The notes beneath the pieces were generated by a model that searched no databases, was not told where the DNA came from, and saw only the letters and a program-made list of their open reading frames with translations. Positions 48,090 to 61,342 of a stretch of 64,000 bases of DNA are shown here, piece after piece. The stretch is taken from contig NC_080671.1 in the NCBI RefSeq assembly GCF_030247195.1, positions 15,326,843-15,390,842 on the forward strand, given 5' to 3'. How positions within the stretch are numbered: position 1 is the stretch's first letter; each line of letters begins with the position of its first letter. The position numbers and the translations under genes were made by a program. This DNA comes from Topomyia yanbarensis (lineage: Eukaryota > Arthropoda > Insecta > Diptera > Culicidae).

Positions 48090-49540
48090 GCTTACAGAGT
48101 GACGGCGAGAAACTGAGCTGGTGCTGGTACTGACATTAGCATGCGAGAAACCTGCTTGCTGCAAACTAAAGGGATGATGTCAGAGTCAAGCCAAGAGGAT
48201 CTGCGCCGCATGCCTGCTTTTACTCTGACAATTGGGCAGAAACAAAGAGATTCAAACGCTTCCAGGAACACAAAAAATCTTATGTAACATGTCAACCAGA
48301 GATTCAACTTAGTGCAGAATTGGTTGGACATAGGTTGAGAACTTTGTGATATTGCGGAACTCCTCCTGGCATCGAGGAGACTTCAATTTTCGTGGTACGG
48401 CATGGGGTTATCTTTTCGGTGATAATTGATCTAGCTAACTCTACGATCTTTGCTACAGCTTTAAAAAGGTGGACTGCTTTACTGCCCATGAGCACATTTC
48501 CGTTCCCCTTGTTTCTATGAAACTGAGAAAACGAGCGGTATAAGTTTGCAATAATTTTCGCATTTTTTAGTTGAAATTTCAAGTCTTTGTCTTATTCGCT
48601 ATTTATTCTGGGCTAACAGGAAGTCTCAGTGATGCACCTTTTCCCGGATTCTTTGGCTTTTTTGCAGTTCGACTATCAAACAGCTATTTTGTGTGTGCCT
48701 GGGAATGATACTCCTAGCCTGACTTATTTTAGGATTGTAAGTGAGGTTATTTGATAAAGCAGATCAAGATTTTAGCACCCCACTAAGATTGGCGCCCTTG
48801 GCGGGGGCCAACCTGGCTAACCGCAAGCTACGGCTCTGATAGCTGGTGAAATGATGGTGGCATAACCACTACGGAAACAGTACGCAATAAACCTAAAATT
48901 ATAAACTTGCGAAATATCAAAAAACCTCTTTGTAAAAAAGGATCAAAATGGGATTTTCGTTGACCTCTTCACTAAGCAAGAAGCACCCTTCTCAATTGCA
49001 AAATAAAACGAGTGTAATGGTTTTTGAAATGAATATGGGTATCAAATTTCAATATGAGCTGAGTACTTTCTTCTTAATACGTTTTTTTGGCAGGGGATTG
49101 TTATACTAATATGCTAGAATCAAAGAAGATTAAGAAGCCTATAGACATAGTCCTAAATGAATTACTTGTTCGTCAACCTTTCATTTAAGATCATCATTTA
49201 GGCCTGATTCGGAATGTGTGCTAACACCTGTACCTGCCATTTTAAATACAACAAGCATCAGGAATAAATGGGTGGCGCAGTGATCGATGCAATGTAGATT
49301 AATCGCAACTCGCAAACAAATGTCAAACAGTTGAGTAGATGCTAAGACACTGATAGTCAAGGTTTATTAATTTGAAATTTTACACAGATTAAAAAAAATG
49401 CTTGGCCTAAAAAGGTCTGTCATCAATGATATTAATATCAAAATAACTTTCGAACAATTCTTTTCCAAGCTTCGATTTAACCGGAAACTTGACAGCCGAT
49501 GTTACGTTCTTCATTTCATTACCTACCACGTTTTTCAACG
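48090..49540. other. Intergenic DNA downstream of the 49.5 kb P450 gene
   Basis: No gene recognised. AATAAA on the minus strand at 49363-49368 may be the polyadenylation signal of that gene. Confidence 0.4.
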
Positions 49541-49542
49541 AA

Positions 49543-51101
49543 CTAAATCTTCTCAAAATGCAACCACACCCCTTCTTTTGGACCCATAATAAAATTAGAC
49601 GGATCAATCACCAGTGGTACGGTTGTGCGGGCAGCCAATTCGAATCGGAAATTCTGCAACAAGCATGCCATGCCTACCAGGGCTTGCATCATTCCAAACC
49701 GCATCCCGATGCAGATACGAGGTCCATCGCCGAACGGAATGAATGCCATTTGGTGCCGTTGAGCGACTTGATCCGGATCAAACCGATCCGGATCGTACTT
49801 TTCCGGGTCCGGATAATACTCAGGATCATGATGGATCGCGTAAATGGGTATTATTACACGACATCCTTTCTCTAGCACTATGTCGGTTTCGGGTACCTTG
49901 TAGTTGTTGGTGACGCTTCGAAGATTATTTGCGATCGGGGGATACTTGCGAAGGGATTCTGAAGTGAGAATACGATATACAAGCATGATTTATAAGTTAT
50001 GAAAAAATGACGCGCCCTACCATTGATACAATTTTCGACATATTTCATATCGTAAATAGCTTCATAGGTCATGGATCCATGAACCTTAACTGCATCCAGT
50101 ACACTCTTTCTCGCCTTATCCTGAAGTTCTTGATTTCGCGCCAACTCGTATAAACAAAAAGTCATTGCTGTGGACGAAGTTTCGAAGCCCGCGACAAAGA
50201 ACATGAATGCTTGTGCCGCTATTTCATTAAACGTTAACTGATTCAGCTGATTAGTATTTCCTTCCTCGATAGGTTCCGCATTTTTAAGCTTGATTAACAG
50301 ATCCATAAAATCATTTCTCACCACATTATTCTTCTCCCTATGATCAACAGTTTCTCTTACTGCGTTCATGAAGAAATCACCGACATCCTTTCTGATGACG
50401 CGCATGTGCATCTTTCTAGCTAAATCCCTAAACATCAGCCCAAACAACATTTTCATCAAAAGAACCGGACTTTGCCGAAATATGCTTCGACCCATTTCAC
50501 GAAATTTCGCTTTGGGATCTGCCAAGCTATTACACTCCAATCCGAATGCACAAGTTCCGATGACGTCCGTCGTAAATCGGGCCAAAAAATCTTTTATTTC
50601 GATATCCTGTCCGGTGGCAACCACAGCTCCCAGTGATTGCTGGAATCGCTCGGCAACCGCGGTAATCACGGGAAACATCATTTTCATCTTTCCAGAAGTG
50701 AACGTCGGAGCAAGTTTATTGCGCAAAATCTTCCACTTGTTACCCTCCAGCGTCAGCAAATGCGCCATCAAGGGATCATCCTTTTCGTTGAAATATAGTC
50801 CACGATCGTGAAAGTACTGAAAATCCTTAATCAAAACGTCCTTTACAAATTCAAGATCCAACACCATGGCAACCGGATTAGTGAAGAAATATATCCCCGC
50901 CAGCTTTCGGCCGGGACTTTTAAGCTTCTCGTATGATTGTTTCGTCAGCGCACTCATATGCTGTCCGAGGATTCCTTGGAGGTTACCGAAGGGAAAATAT
51001 GCCGGCAGGTTGGGCACACCACGCTTCTGCCAATAGGAATAGCGACTACGCAGCCAATAAATGGCTAGCGATGCGATAATCAACACAAAATAAAACCACA
51101 T
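49543..51101 (-). CDS. Cytochrome P450, CYP6 family (lineage A), complete, 498 aa
   Basis: Exon 1 is 51101-50021 and exon 2 is 49958-49543, with a 62-bp GT-AG intron splitting the first Glu of ExxR. The product is 498 aa. The anchor is WFYFVLIIASLAIYWL, followed by RSRYSYWQKRGVP and a hinge ending FPFGN. WxxxR is W123-R127, AGFETSS begins at 304 (T308), ESLR is 361-364, PDRF is 417-420, and FGDGPRICIG has the heme ligand C443. All are intact. Asp instead of Glu in the heme loop (FGDGP) is shared with the pseudogene at 9.3 kb and marks the lineage. The start is the ATG at 51101, about 80 bp after a TATA box. The 5' part is very close to the left-edge gene, so they are recent duplicates. Probable ER detoxification-type monooxygenase; substrate and subfamily unknown. 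Confidence 0.96.
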
Positions 51102-51182
51102 TTTTGCTGTACACACTGTCTTGCTGTTTGGTGGTGTATTCGACCAATTGAACTGACTGACTGCTAGGTAAAGACTGGAAGC

Positions 51183-51209
51183 ATTTTATAATGAAAACAG
51201 TTTGTTATC
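51183..51209 (-). promoter_or_regulatory. Core promoter of the 49.5 kb P450 gene
   Basis: The minus strand reads GATAACAAACTGTTT then TCATTATAAAAT, the TATA box lying about 85 bp before the ATG. It differs from the block at 635-661 at only two positions. Confidence 0.6.
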
Positions 51210-51339
51210 TGACTCGGTGGGTTAATAAAAATTTCGCCGTCTCCTTTTGTCTTTCTGGAAAATGAAAGACTATGTATTCACTCCAAAAGGTGACTTTGTT
51301 ATTGAATGGGCGGAAACAAATTGATTAATATAGTGATTT

Positions 51340-51375
51340 AGTTTTAGTTTTTTTTTTTTTAGTTTTTTTTAGTTT
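51340..51375. repeat. Poly-T tracts
   Basis: Runs of 14 and 8 T separated by short AG steps; low-complexity sequence. Confidence 0.8.
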
Positions 51376-51594
51376 CAAGTTTGAGTAAGTGTAACAACGT
51401 CAGCACTGGTGTAGTGCGAAGTATAAAATGAAAATACATATCATAGGTTCGTTGACTTCGGGCAATGTTCGGGTGTGTATCAAATAAGACAACTTATTTC
51501 GCACAAATCTTGCTTATGCGATTAGCCCAAAGATAGCATCAAATTAAAGATTGCTGTGGTTTCATAACAAAGCAGTAGGTAGGCTGACGGTGTA

Positions 51595-51760
51595 GGTTGA
51601 GTGGTAAGCGTGACCGCGTCTCTCCCCAGTGACTCAGTGGTAAAAAATCTATGGAAGTGAAGCTGTTGCTCCCGATCTAGGTGTTGATGGAGACCGATAT
51701 CTAAAGGCCAGACGGTGGAGTGACCCCTGTGGCGTCGGTGGTCAGAGAAAAATAAATATG
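51595..51760 (+). repeat. Possible diverged tRNA-derived SINE
   Basis: GTTGAGTGGTAAGCGTGACC resembles the A-box part of the SINE at 60.4 kb (GGCTGAGTGGTAAGCGTGGG), but a B box is not clear. An A-rich tail follows. Confidence 0.35.
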
Positions 51761-51859
51761 AAAAAACAGTAGGTCATTAAACTCGACAATTCCAATTTCA
51801 AACGATTTCAGTTGAGTTTGATTTATAAATCTTCACGCTTTACATTGATAATCTGATTT

Positions 51860-52060
51860 TTTCCTTCTTCTTCTTCTGTTTATTTCAAACGGCTCAATGC
51901 GTTAGTAGATTTGAGTCGGCGATCTTTTACATTTTTCTTCAATGTGTAAAGAAATAAATATAATAACGTTTATTTTTGCTTCGTATCATCTTTTTGGCGT
52001 ATTTTGCTGTTAAGTGTTGAAGTTATTTTCCTTGGCGGTACAGCATTAACACAAGCACGT
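51860..52060 (-). mobile_element. Remnant of the LOA-like ORF1/ORF2 junction
   Basis: TTCTGTTTATTTCAAACGGC and the following TCAATGCGTTA match the spacer at about 35885-35905 (TCTTGTTTATTTGACACGGC, TCATAGCGTTA). Further on, TTGAAGTTATTTTCCTTGGC matches the end of ORF1 (TTGAGATCCTCTTCCTTGG). So a short piece of the same family lies here. Confidence 0.55.
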
Positions 52061-55000
52061 AGTCAGAAAAAACGTCTACCAGAAACAATGTTTTTATGTA
52101 CACTAAAATCTTTTTATGTGATTTTTTTTGCAGATTTTCCAAGTTTTGCGACTTTATATGTGGATCCTTGTTTCAATATATGTCTATACCATAATTTGTT
52201 GCTAGATGTTTGAATGCGACAGTGCTTTTACTTCAAAACTGTACAAGACCAGTATACTGGGAAGACAGCATTGTTTGCTGTTCCCAGGTTGTATTGTTTC
52301 CGTGTTGGTAGCAGACTACATTTGGAGGTGAATGTTTCAACAGAATGAAAAAAAAATGTGCCAAATAATCTGCAAATAAAAATAAGGATGACACTTTGCC
52401 ACCAGATGTGCGAAAGATGGAACTGCTTAAAGCAGCGTCGATGCTTTGCTTGCGAACGTTTATCACATAACAACGTTTCTATTAAACGAATTTCGATTGG
52501 CGAAGCCAATTAGAATAGTTCTGTTGACAGTGACTATGAAAAAAATGCGATGACCGCATATCCAATAGCTTCAGCTTGTGCATGGTGTAACCACCTCGGG
52601 AACCAATAGATAATCATGCCTGAAAGTAACAAATAATATCATTCAATGTACTACTGATGATCCAAAGTTGATCAATACCAGCTCCGACCAGGCTCGTTTC
52701 ATTACCAACCACTTAGATCGAACCAGGAAAGAAAATGAGTGTTAGTCCTACACTTGCTATTACTAGAGGCCGTATATAGTACTACGCACTAGACAAGTGG
52801 CATTGGAGGAGAAAGACTAAGAGTTTTGTGTTAGAATTTTCGCGTGATTTAAGATTTTAGAAGTCTCTGGGCATCCGGCCACCAGGAGACTCGTTAGGTG
52901 CCTAACAAGACGCTTTCGGATTATCATAACGAGAAATAGCCTAGCAATATAGCAATAATTCAAATTAGAGAAGACAAGCAAAACGAAAAGCATCAAATCA
53001 TTTCGAAAAAAATAATTAAAAATAGTATACGAACTGATCTTTATCCTCAAGCAAACACAACTTTTAATTTCCTTCTTGTCGATACTTTTATTCTTTTTCT
53101 CCCACTTTCTTACTGTCTATCTCCTATCTTAGCACTTCTCTATTGTTCAGTTTTCTTCGGGGTCCCTTTTTCACTTCAGTCGTGGTCGCTGCTACTACAT
53201 CACCGCCCCCCTCTGCTTCCCTCCGTTGATTCTGCGGTTCCACACGGTGTTCCCCGGTTCAGGTACGTAGCTATCGGTCCTCTACGTGGCCCTGGAGTAT
53301 GTTAACGGACTCAAGCTTCGACGAGGAGTTCGATTCATCGGCTATGCCCGGTTTACGGCGTAAATAATTAAGCCGTAAATTTACGGCGGGCGGGCACGAT
53401 AGGGCGTTTTTCGTTGACGGGGGCTTTAAAATAATAACCACGGTTTCAAAATTATAATCCAGGGGGTCCTGCGAACATAATGGAAGATTTCAAAATGGCG
53501 GATTGGCTTAAGGGGACGGTCAAGGCAGCACATTAGTTAGTGTAGGGGACGTTAAATTACCTGGAAGTCTCCGGTTAACTAGCCACTTACTTATTTTTGC
53601 TCTTGTACTCGCACTTCACTCTCTTTTGATTTTATACACAGCTTCATTTCTCTTTACTTCGACTTTACTTTCTCTCTTCTGGCTTGCTTTGAAAATTTCA
53701 ACTTTCCTTGTCAATAGTTACCGGGTAACTGAACTTTGGATTTGGCGTTGATCGACTTTTTACCCTCAACCGTTGACCCTTTGTTTCGCTAATAAATTCC
53801 GCCCAACTCCTCTATTATAATTATTGCCACCCCCAATGGCCGCCTGGTTGATAAATCCGGCCCTGGTGATAGGCGATGGAAATTGTAGCGAGTTACACAG
53901 TTATTACACGACACCCAGTGGTTCAATTCTTGGTTTCTGCCGCCAGATGCCACACGGTATCAGAGCAGGGTTTGTCTGGAGCAAGAGAATAATAATAGTT
54001 ACTAGTGGACGCTAGTCTCTTCTGCGATTATCGGATATCTAATAAACGACAAATGATTATTCAAGTAACTATTGTATTATAATAAAATGATATCAAAATA
54101 GAATTGTTGAGAAAACCCCAATACAAACCGCGAGCTAGGAATAGAACAAAAAAGCAACCGTTTCTTCTACAATTGTTGTTGCAGATTCGGCTCGTGAGCG
54201 TTCGCTATGCCAGGTTGCTTTGCTTCATTTTCTGTGCTAGCAGAAAACTTTCTTGAAAATGGTGGTTGCGTTTTTTCCCATGCTTGCGAGCAATGAAATT
54301 TTTTCGTTCATTCTCGAGTGAGTAAGAGAAGAAACTACTGAATCATTTCAAGAGAACTTTGAGTCGAGTGATTGAAAAGTAGAAGGAAACTTCCTCTTCC
54401 CAAAGAGCAATTGAAGCATCGAAGTGGAACCGTTTATCATCAACTGTATTTTCATCTCAGAAAATGATTTGGCCTAAAAACTGAATACTACCCCCGTCAA
54501 TAGTTGATGAAAATTCTACAAATGTTACCGAGACCATAAACAACCCAACCAAAGTCCCAAACAATAAACCGTGGTCAAAATCCGAGCCCGTATGCTGTAC
54601 GGCTAGGTGCCGATGAAGCTCAATGGATATGCTTTTCTCGACGATGATTTTAATCCTCAAAGAGGCATGCTAAAATTGTGACTTCAAGAAGCATCGCTCC
54701 TACGAGCCAATGAAATCAATGTCCTCTTTTTTGTCGATTTATCAGTGAGAGAATCGAAAGCCCGAAAGCGCTCGATCATTCATATTTCCGGGACTTTGGA
54801 CCCCTTTTGAGGGTTAAACAAATATTTCTCGTGACAAGCTTGTTTTCACGAAAAAGAATTATAGTTTGGAAAGGGCTCTGTTTCTGTTGCTAATAATCCA
54901 GCGTTTTCTTTTAGTCACCCCGCACAGTGGCACCTGTTGTTACACATCGAGATTGTGCCGATAAAATGCCGAATCATTTCTTGGAGTGCATCCTCCACGA

Positions 55001-57510
55001 TCAAATTAATAACGCAGCCACTTCCAGTATAGTATACAGTTATTTTCCTCTCGCATGGAATCAGAAACAGTATATTGATCTCGCTCTCGCACCGCAATGG
55101 CGATCTTCTTCTACAAAGCCGTGCAGATACAATAGAAGCGGTCAGATCAAAACGTGGTGTGCGGTGGATGGTGCGTGCCAGTAAAAATTCTCGACTAAAA
55201 ATAGTTTCGCGGGACTATATTCATCCTCAGCAGATTAAAACAACCACTGAAGGTAAAAATACGGCTTATAGTCGAAAATGTGATGCTAATTGGTACTTTC
55301 ATCCCTTACGAAGGCTCATACGGCCTAGATGCATTTTTCCGCGTGCGAATCGAGCACCGAAGGATTGATGGTAATAATACGCGGCATATCTAACGATCGT
55401 CCCGTTGAGGTAATTGATGATACAACCTGTACCACACTTGTAATAACATGCCAATTACAGTTCTTCCTGCATGTCCTGCCTTAGAACCGAAACATCATAC
55501 GATACGGACAGCAATATTCACTTAGGTCTCGCTCAGCTCGACCTCTCAAGGTCAAAGGTAAGCGACCACAACCATTGCCGCAGAGTAAATCCTAACCACA
55601 TTTCCATCATCTGAAAGCACGCCGAATCGTGATAAATTCCACGCAATACCATCTAATAGTGCATCTGATAGGTTAGAGCGAAGCAATAGTTACGACAAAT
55701 CATCAAAAGCCCATCATCAGGTACAGTTGATTGCCTATGTGAGTGTCCGGCAAACCTCATTAAACGAGACATAACCTCGTTAGAGGGCTTTTTATTTACA
55801 GTCCAGACCCCTCATCTTTACCCGAGCGAAGACGATCTCGCACCAGTAATATCGGGCTAGCGGAGCGAGTACGAAGCCGGACGGGCCACCACCACTCACT
55901 TTCGTCCACCAAATTATTCGTTCTGGTTCAAGCGACAAGGACGAGACGACCACGTTCGGGTGCAAGGAGTCGCACAGCAAGCAAGTACCACGAGTGCGAC
56001 ACAGTCTGCAGCAAGGTGCAACGTGACAGACCGCAGTGCATTCGTGACGATGCACGGTGTGAGAGTGTAGCGGCGTGACAAGCAGTGTAGCCGACCAGTC
56101 GCGCGACTCAGCAGGTGCATTAATCGACGGCAAGAGATGCAGAGTAGCAGTTGCAACGACACGGGGCCCCCACTGACACCCTAGCGCTGAAGATGACTAG
56201 TCTGTAAAATCGTGTGAAGCAAATAAAAATAAGTTTGAAATGATAGATTGATGTATTCTTAAGTAGCTAACGATACCGTACTGATTTACCTTACGTGAGC
56301 CATTTCGCTTGTATGAGACACAGCTTCATTTCCCTAGGCTAATCGGTTAGCAGTATTCCTCTATAGACTGAAAGTGATTAGCCGAGTCCTCTTAGAGTCG
56401 CACTTGAGGTGACAGATGCGTTAACGACCCTCCCGCCAATTCTAGGTGGTACTCTTTACATTTGTGTGGTTGGCATCGTTAAGGAAAATCGTAACACTGT
56501 TCATACAAAGTTGTGACAAAATTATAAAAAATGGTGTATGTGGCTAAAACTTGGGGTTTTAATTAATTTTGGGTCGCTAAATCCATTTATGCTATCAGTT
56601 TTGATATTCCATATTTCATTTCTTTGACTCTTTTTAAATAAACCCATTTGAATGCGTTGATCGTTAAAGGGTTAATATAAACATTAATCATAGTAGTCAA
56701 GCTCATCGGATAGCAGAAATGGTTGACAAACTAGTAAAAATCACTAATTCTTCAGTAATATGATGTTGTTTAGGCAATTAATTTGTAAGGAGATTTATGA
56801 GCTACAGGGCGTCTCCATATGGGTACTTTCAAAAAAATTGATATACCAACTTCGGCGCAAAAATGCGCAAGATGAGCCCTATATATCTTGAAACTACACT
56901 AAATTTTGAGTCAGATTCATGATAAGTGACCCATGGGAGACCATCTCAAAAATTGGAAGACGTATAAAGATAAATTACTGATATATGAAACTTTTTAATT
57001 GGATTTTTTTATGCGGAACAAACGTAAATCAGTTTTACACAAAAATCTCACATCTATAGTTTAGCATATTCATTCTTATATTGAATGAACTTAAAATTGC
57101 TCCAATCGGCTATGTAGTTCTTGAGATATCGCCATTAGAAACTCTAAGGTACTAAAAATTATAATGAATTGAATTGAACAGATATCCTCGACATCACTTG
57201 CTTCAACGACATGTTAAAAACTCATTTTTCATCCGATTGTAGTAAAATTTTGAGATACCTTTATTCAAACTGAGAGAAAAATAAAATAAATATTTACAAA
57301 AGAATTACAAGACATTGATTTTTGGGGTTTTGTCACTCGTCGTGCCACTGTGCCCCGTCGGGAATACGCGCCAATCATATAAGTTAACTTCTATAGTGTC
57401 GTTTTCTGTGTACACGGGGATGCTGTTTTACGAGCTTTCGGCAGTGTGCTGCATGTTGTTCCGCAAAACGATCGACTGAAAATTATAAGTTCAGTTGACT
57501 GAGAAGACTG
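52061..57510. other. Long intergenic region without a recognised gene
   Basis: This holds the third GGGCATCCGG block (about 52863-52890), a hairpin with TTTACGGC repeats at 53345-53390, open frames at 54927-55368 (e.g. RSKRGVRWMVRASK) that I cannot assign, and a GC-rich stretch at about 55790-56215. The mixture suggests decayed transposons, but none could be delimited. Confidence 0.4.
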
Positions 57511-57512
57511 GG

Positions 57513-57880
57513 TCAGTCAATATTGTCCAGCAGTTGGTCGGATATAAACAAAGCCGTTGAAACATTGTGCCGATTACTAAGCAATACTAAGTACTGATCA
57601 ATTAGGTTACAACGGTACTCGAAACTAGGTAGATTTATTGGGCCTCTACAGGACAAATAATAAAGCGCAAAACGAACGAATTTACGTTGCACTGCCTCAA
57701 CACGCTGCACTCCGTTCTGGTAAAAAGGTAGCCACACAACCGCCGAATACTCGATCAAAGGTCGAACCAGGGAAACGTATAAAGTTTTTAGGCAATGCAT
57801 GTTTTTTTAAAGTCTTGGTCATTCGAAGTATAAAACCAAGTTGATTGGATACCTTATAAGCGATATATGAAATATGGTCA
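57513..57880 (-). mobile_element. CR1/Jockey-like reverse transcriptase C-terminal fragment
   Basis: The minus strand reads SNQLGFILRMTK, then after a shift LKTLYVSLVRPLIEYSAVVW and VEAVQRKFVRFAL, the thumb region after the RT palm. It is the opposite orientation of the better copy at 58430. Confidence 0.75.
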
Positions 57881-58429
57881 CAGAAGAACTATCATTTGCT
57901 ATCAAGTATGACATGACAGATCTTTAATAAAGGTTTCTCGTATCAAGTTGATTCCTTGAAGCGAACAGTTAAATGTGGTAGGGCTCCGTTTAGCGAAAAT
58001 ATCAAGCTGCTGGAAAGCCTTCTTGGAGCTGTAACGCTGTGGGTATGGTCGTTGATAAGTAAATATAAAACCATCGGTTTTGTGGGAAGAATGTTTGCAG
58101 CGCAACCTCTTTTAAGATTGCTCTCACCACTACCACCACCACGAGCATCGTTGCTGTCAGATAAATTCGTGTGGTTAAAGAACAATCAATACGTTTATAT
58201 ACAGTATTATCATTTCATCGTGGAGCGACCATTTTTGGAACGTGGATCTGCATTCTTTCGCCGAAAAAGAATTCTTGGTTACGTGTGTTCAGATCAAAGG
58301 TTGAATCGAATACACAACGTAGGGTCTAGCTACGAGACGAAACGTTGTTACTCTGTCGACGAACCGGTGCCAATAACTGCGTTTTTCAGCTTTCATCCAG
58401 TTTTTCAAAATTCGGGTGATTCCACGTCC

Positions 58430-59092
58430 AAAAAGTCCTTACATGACCTTTTCACGTTGTCGTCAGCCAACGTGCACCGCAACTTCGTCGTCAAAGATTT
58501 GGGAGTTTATTTGGACAACAAGTTAACTTTCTCCGAGCATGTAACGTCTACTATTGCCAAAGCGTTCTGCATGTTAGGATTTTTAAGGCGAAACACTCAG
58601 TCGTTCCAGAATGTGTACAGTTTGAAAACGCTTTATTGTTCGCTTGTACGCAGCATCTTGGAGTATGCCGTTCCTGTTTGGGCTCCTTATCACAGAGTCC
58701 ACATTAATAGCATTGAGAGGGTGCAGAAATGTTTCATCAGGCATGCTCTTCGCCTTTTACCTTGGACCGACCCAGTTCGTTTACCGCCGTATGTGCAACG
58801 TTGCGCATTAATCCACCTGCCTACGCTTGCTGACAAGAAAATCAAACATCAACGAATGCTTATTTTTGACATCCTGGACGGGAACATTGAAAGCAGCCAA
58901 CTCTTGGGTCAACTTAATTTCAATGCACCTAGAAGACAAACACGCCAAGTGGACTTTTTCCGTTTACCGTTGTGCCGTACGCAATTCGGACGAAAAAACA
59001 CGTTAAATGTATGTTGTCGTGTGTTTAATCAAGTTTCATGTTTTTTCGATTTTAATGTTGCAAGATGTACTTTTAGTATTAGGATTAGTTGA
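58430..59092 (+). mobile_element. CR1/Jockey-like reverse transcriptase C-terminal region to stop
   Basis: The plus-strand frame reads KDLGVYLDNKLTFSEHVTST, then FLRRNTQSFQNVYSLKTLYC, SLVRSILEYAVPVWAPYH and IERVQKCFIRHALRLLPW, to a stop at 59092. This is the end of ORF2 of a non-LTR element: the thumb and C-terminal tail. The open frame begins at 57956, but the first 150 codons show no RT similarity and are probably unrelated sequence fused by chance. Confidence 0.8.
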
Positions 59093-59124
59093 TAAGCCAG
59101 TCTGTGCGATTAATAGTCGAAGAC

Positions 59125-59322
59125 CTATATATATATAAATAATTCTGCGAAATCTCTGCCCACGATGGAGTGGGAGACTCCACGTCCACGGTTTTTCGCA
59201 CCAGGCACTCGTTTCGTCTGACCTTTACGCGCAGTGTCGAGAATCAAGCGAGCCAAAACCTTGTACTCTTCCACTGAAGAAATTTCTTGTTTTGATTCGA
59301 TTGTTTCAGATATAATGGAAGT
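59125..59322 (-). other. Open frame without ATG, protein-like but not recognised
   Basis: 65 codons between stops on the minus strand, containing SVEEYKVLARLILDTARKG, then QTKRVPGAKNRGRGVSHSIV and GRDFAEL. Basic and RG-containing, it looks like a piece of a real protein (exon or transposon ORF), but I cannot name a family and there is no start codon. It ends in an AT microsatellite. Confidence 0.3.
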
Positions 59323-59329
59323 TTAGCTC

Positions 59330-60354
59330 TTTCAAACAATGGACACATTAATTGTAGCAAAAAGAGTTTGCCTTTGATTCGGACACTTGGGTGAATAAGG
59401 GAGCGGAGAAATTAATCTTTATAGCATTTTTTCTGGGAGCGTACTTTAAAAGAATGTTTCAATTTTCCCCGCAAAATTCATATGCGGAACATGTCATACG
59501 GAGTCTCCACAGTAGGAATACTTTTCATGATTATCTTCGGATTTTCTACACCGTGCCTTGTTTCTACTAACTATTGTATGCCCAATTGCTTGTAACGACG
59601 GCAATTCATGCCCCACGGCACAAAAAGGCGTACAGGTAGACGATCCCCTTTAAAAAGAACAAAAATTGGAAGAGTAGTTCTGGCAAAAGGTTTGAAATTA
59701 GGCTGATGAAAAATTAATTGTTTTCTTTTACTCCTAGATTTTTGCAAAATGCAATTGCTTGCAAACCAGAATTTTCACTGAATGAAGCAAAGGGCCAACC
59801 CCATTCTTAGCAAATACGGCCCCTGTCGCAGACTACACCATCAATTTCTACTTCCCGGGCAGGCATGTATATAAGATACCACTTTGGTACACGGTCGGGT
59901 GTTGTTTAGTTAGATCACGCATATATCGATGATGTCAAATAGTTTATCTTTGGTCCGACAGTAGACCATCTGTGGGTCGGTTTTACTTGATGTCGGTCAT
60001 CGGAGATGCCTTCCCATTAAACAAAATTATCATGAGGACTTCAGTATCCGCGAAAAGAAGGTTGAATCGGAGGGAACGGAAATTTAATGTAACAAATTTA
60101 AAAGAATGAAGTATTTGGTACTTAGTTGTGGAACATTTGTAATATCAGTAATCATTACACACATTTTCGCTGCACTGGCGGTCATAAAACTCGTTGACAA
60201 AGAATACTTCCAAATTGCCACTAGCTATTACCAAGAAATTTTCATTTTCAATTACACACACCATGCCTGAACTTTCGTCACTACGGGTAGAAATCTTACT
60301 ACCAACTCGAGAAAAAAGTGTTCCGATGGCCCTGATTAAATTTCATCCTAAGTA
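59330..60354. other. Intergenic DNA, nothing recognised
   Basis: No gene or element boundary found. Confidence 0.4.
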
Positions 60355-60510
60355 CTGACTATGTAAGTGGCTGAGTGGTAAGCGTGGGCGCATCTTACCC
60401 CACAGTGTCAGGGTTCAATTCCGAGGCGAGGTCGTAGAGATTTTCTGAGAGACAAAATCCGTAGGAAGATGTTTTATTTTGAAAGAAATGTAAAGTCTTT
60501 GGTCTCAATT
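60355..60510 (+). repeat. tRNA-derived SINE
   Basis: Pol III A box TGGCTGAGTGG at 60368-60378 and B box GGTTCAATTCC at 60412-60422, at tRNA-like spacing. The sequence beyond is not tRNA-like and there is no acceptor stem pairing. This arrangement is that of tRNA-related SINEs such as the Feilai family described in Aedes aegypti; identity with that family is not tested. Confidence 0.7.
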
Positions 60511-61340
60511 CATTTGTTTTGATGGGCCGATATAATATATGGAAGCTCCAGTATATACAATTTCTCATTACACCAATCCAGCACTCAAATGTAATCCATA
60601 AATTGTCACTAATTTTCAACGTCACTAATTTTACAATTAAGTTTACATTAGAAGTTCTTTTTGTTGATATCTATCGTGAACGATATACATATGTGAATCT
60701 ATGAGAAAAGCACAACGATACTAGTAGATGATATCTTTTTTCTATGGCCTCACACTAATTTTTTCGACCTTTCTGAATATTTGTACATTTATTCTGTCGG
60801 TTCGTTTTGTTCGACATAAACATCAATGAAAAAATAAAATTCAAGCTGGCACTAAATTCATCAACCCCTTAAAGACCATGTTGGTTATACATGATTAATA
60901 AACAGCTACTTTCTGGAAATGTTTCTTTCCACCAAGTACATGAAACTATCACCTTTCGTTTAGGTACTAAGGTACTGGAAATAATCTGACATGTATTTTG
61001 GATTTGCATCGAATACCTCTTGAGGAACTGTCAAATAAGCACTTTGAGGTACAATTCCGGAATAACTGTTACTTGCCGAACACAGTTGTTGACAGATTAC
61101 AAAAACGAGAAGTTTCATCATTCGTCTGCAGATGTATACTTCGTTCTAGGAGTAACGGGACGTCCGGAATTTTCTCGCAATGTGAATTTAATTAATCGTT
61201 TTTCAAAAAGTACTATCCGATACATGCTCTCGCCAAAATTGACTCTCGTTTGTTGTATTGCAATGAAAGCGTTTAAAACAGTTTTAATAGGAACTTTATT
61301 TACGTACTTAATAATAAATAAGATGAATTATTTACAACAG
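60511..61340. other. Intergenic DNA downstream of the 61.3 kb P450 gene
   Basis: No gene recognised. AATAAA on the minus strand at 61295-61300, 43 bp after the stop, is a good polyadenylation signal for that gene. Confidence 0.45.
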
Positions 61341-61342
61341 TC

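Noticed and set aside
53940..53980. LTR retrotransposon primer binding site (GGTATCAGAGCAGG)
   Set aside because: Resembles an initiator-tRNA primer site, but no LTR pair or coding region is visible around it.
57956..58400. First part of a 378-aa open frame as a host gene
   Set aside because: Only the part from about 58430 on resembles a known family (RT tail). The first part shows no domain and the opposite strand is also open.
60361..60432. tRNA gene
   Set aside because: A and B boxes are present, but the arms do not pair as a cloverleaf and the unit continues into non-tRNA sequence; it is a SINE.
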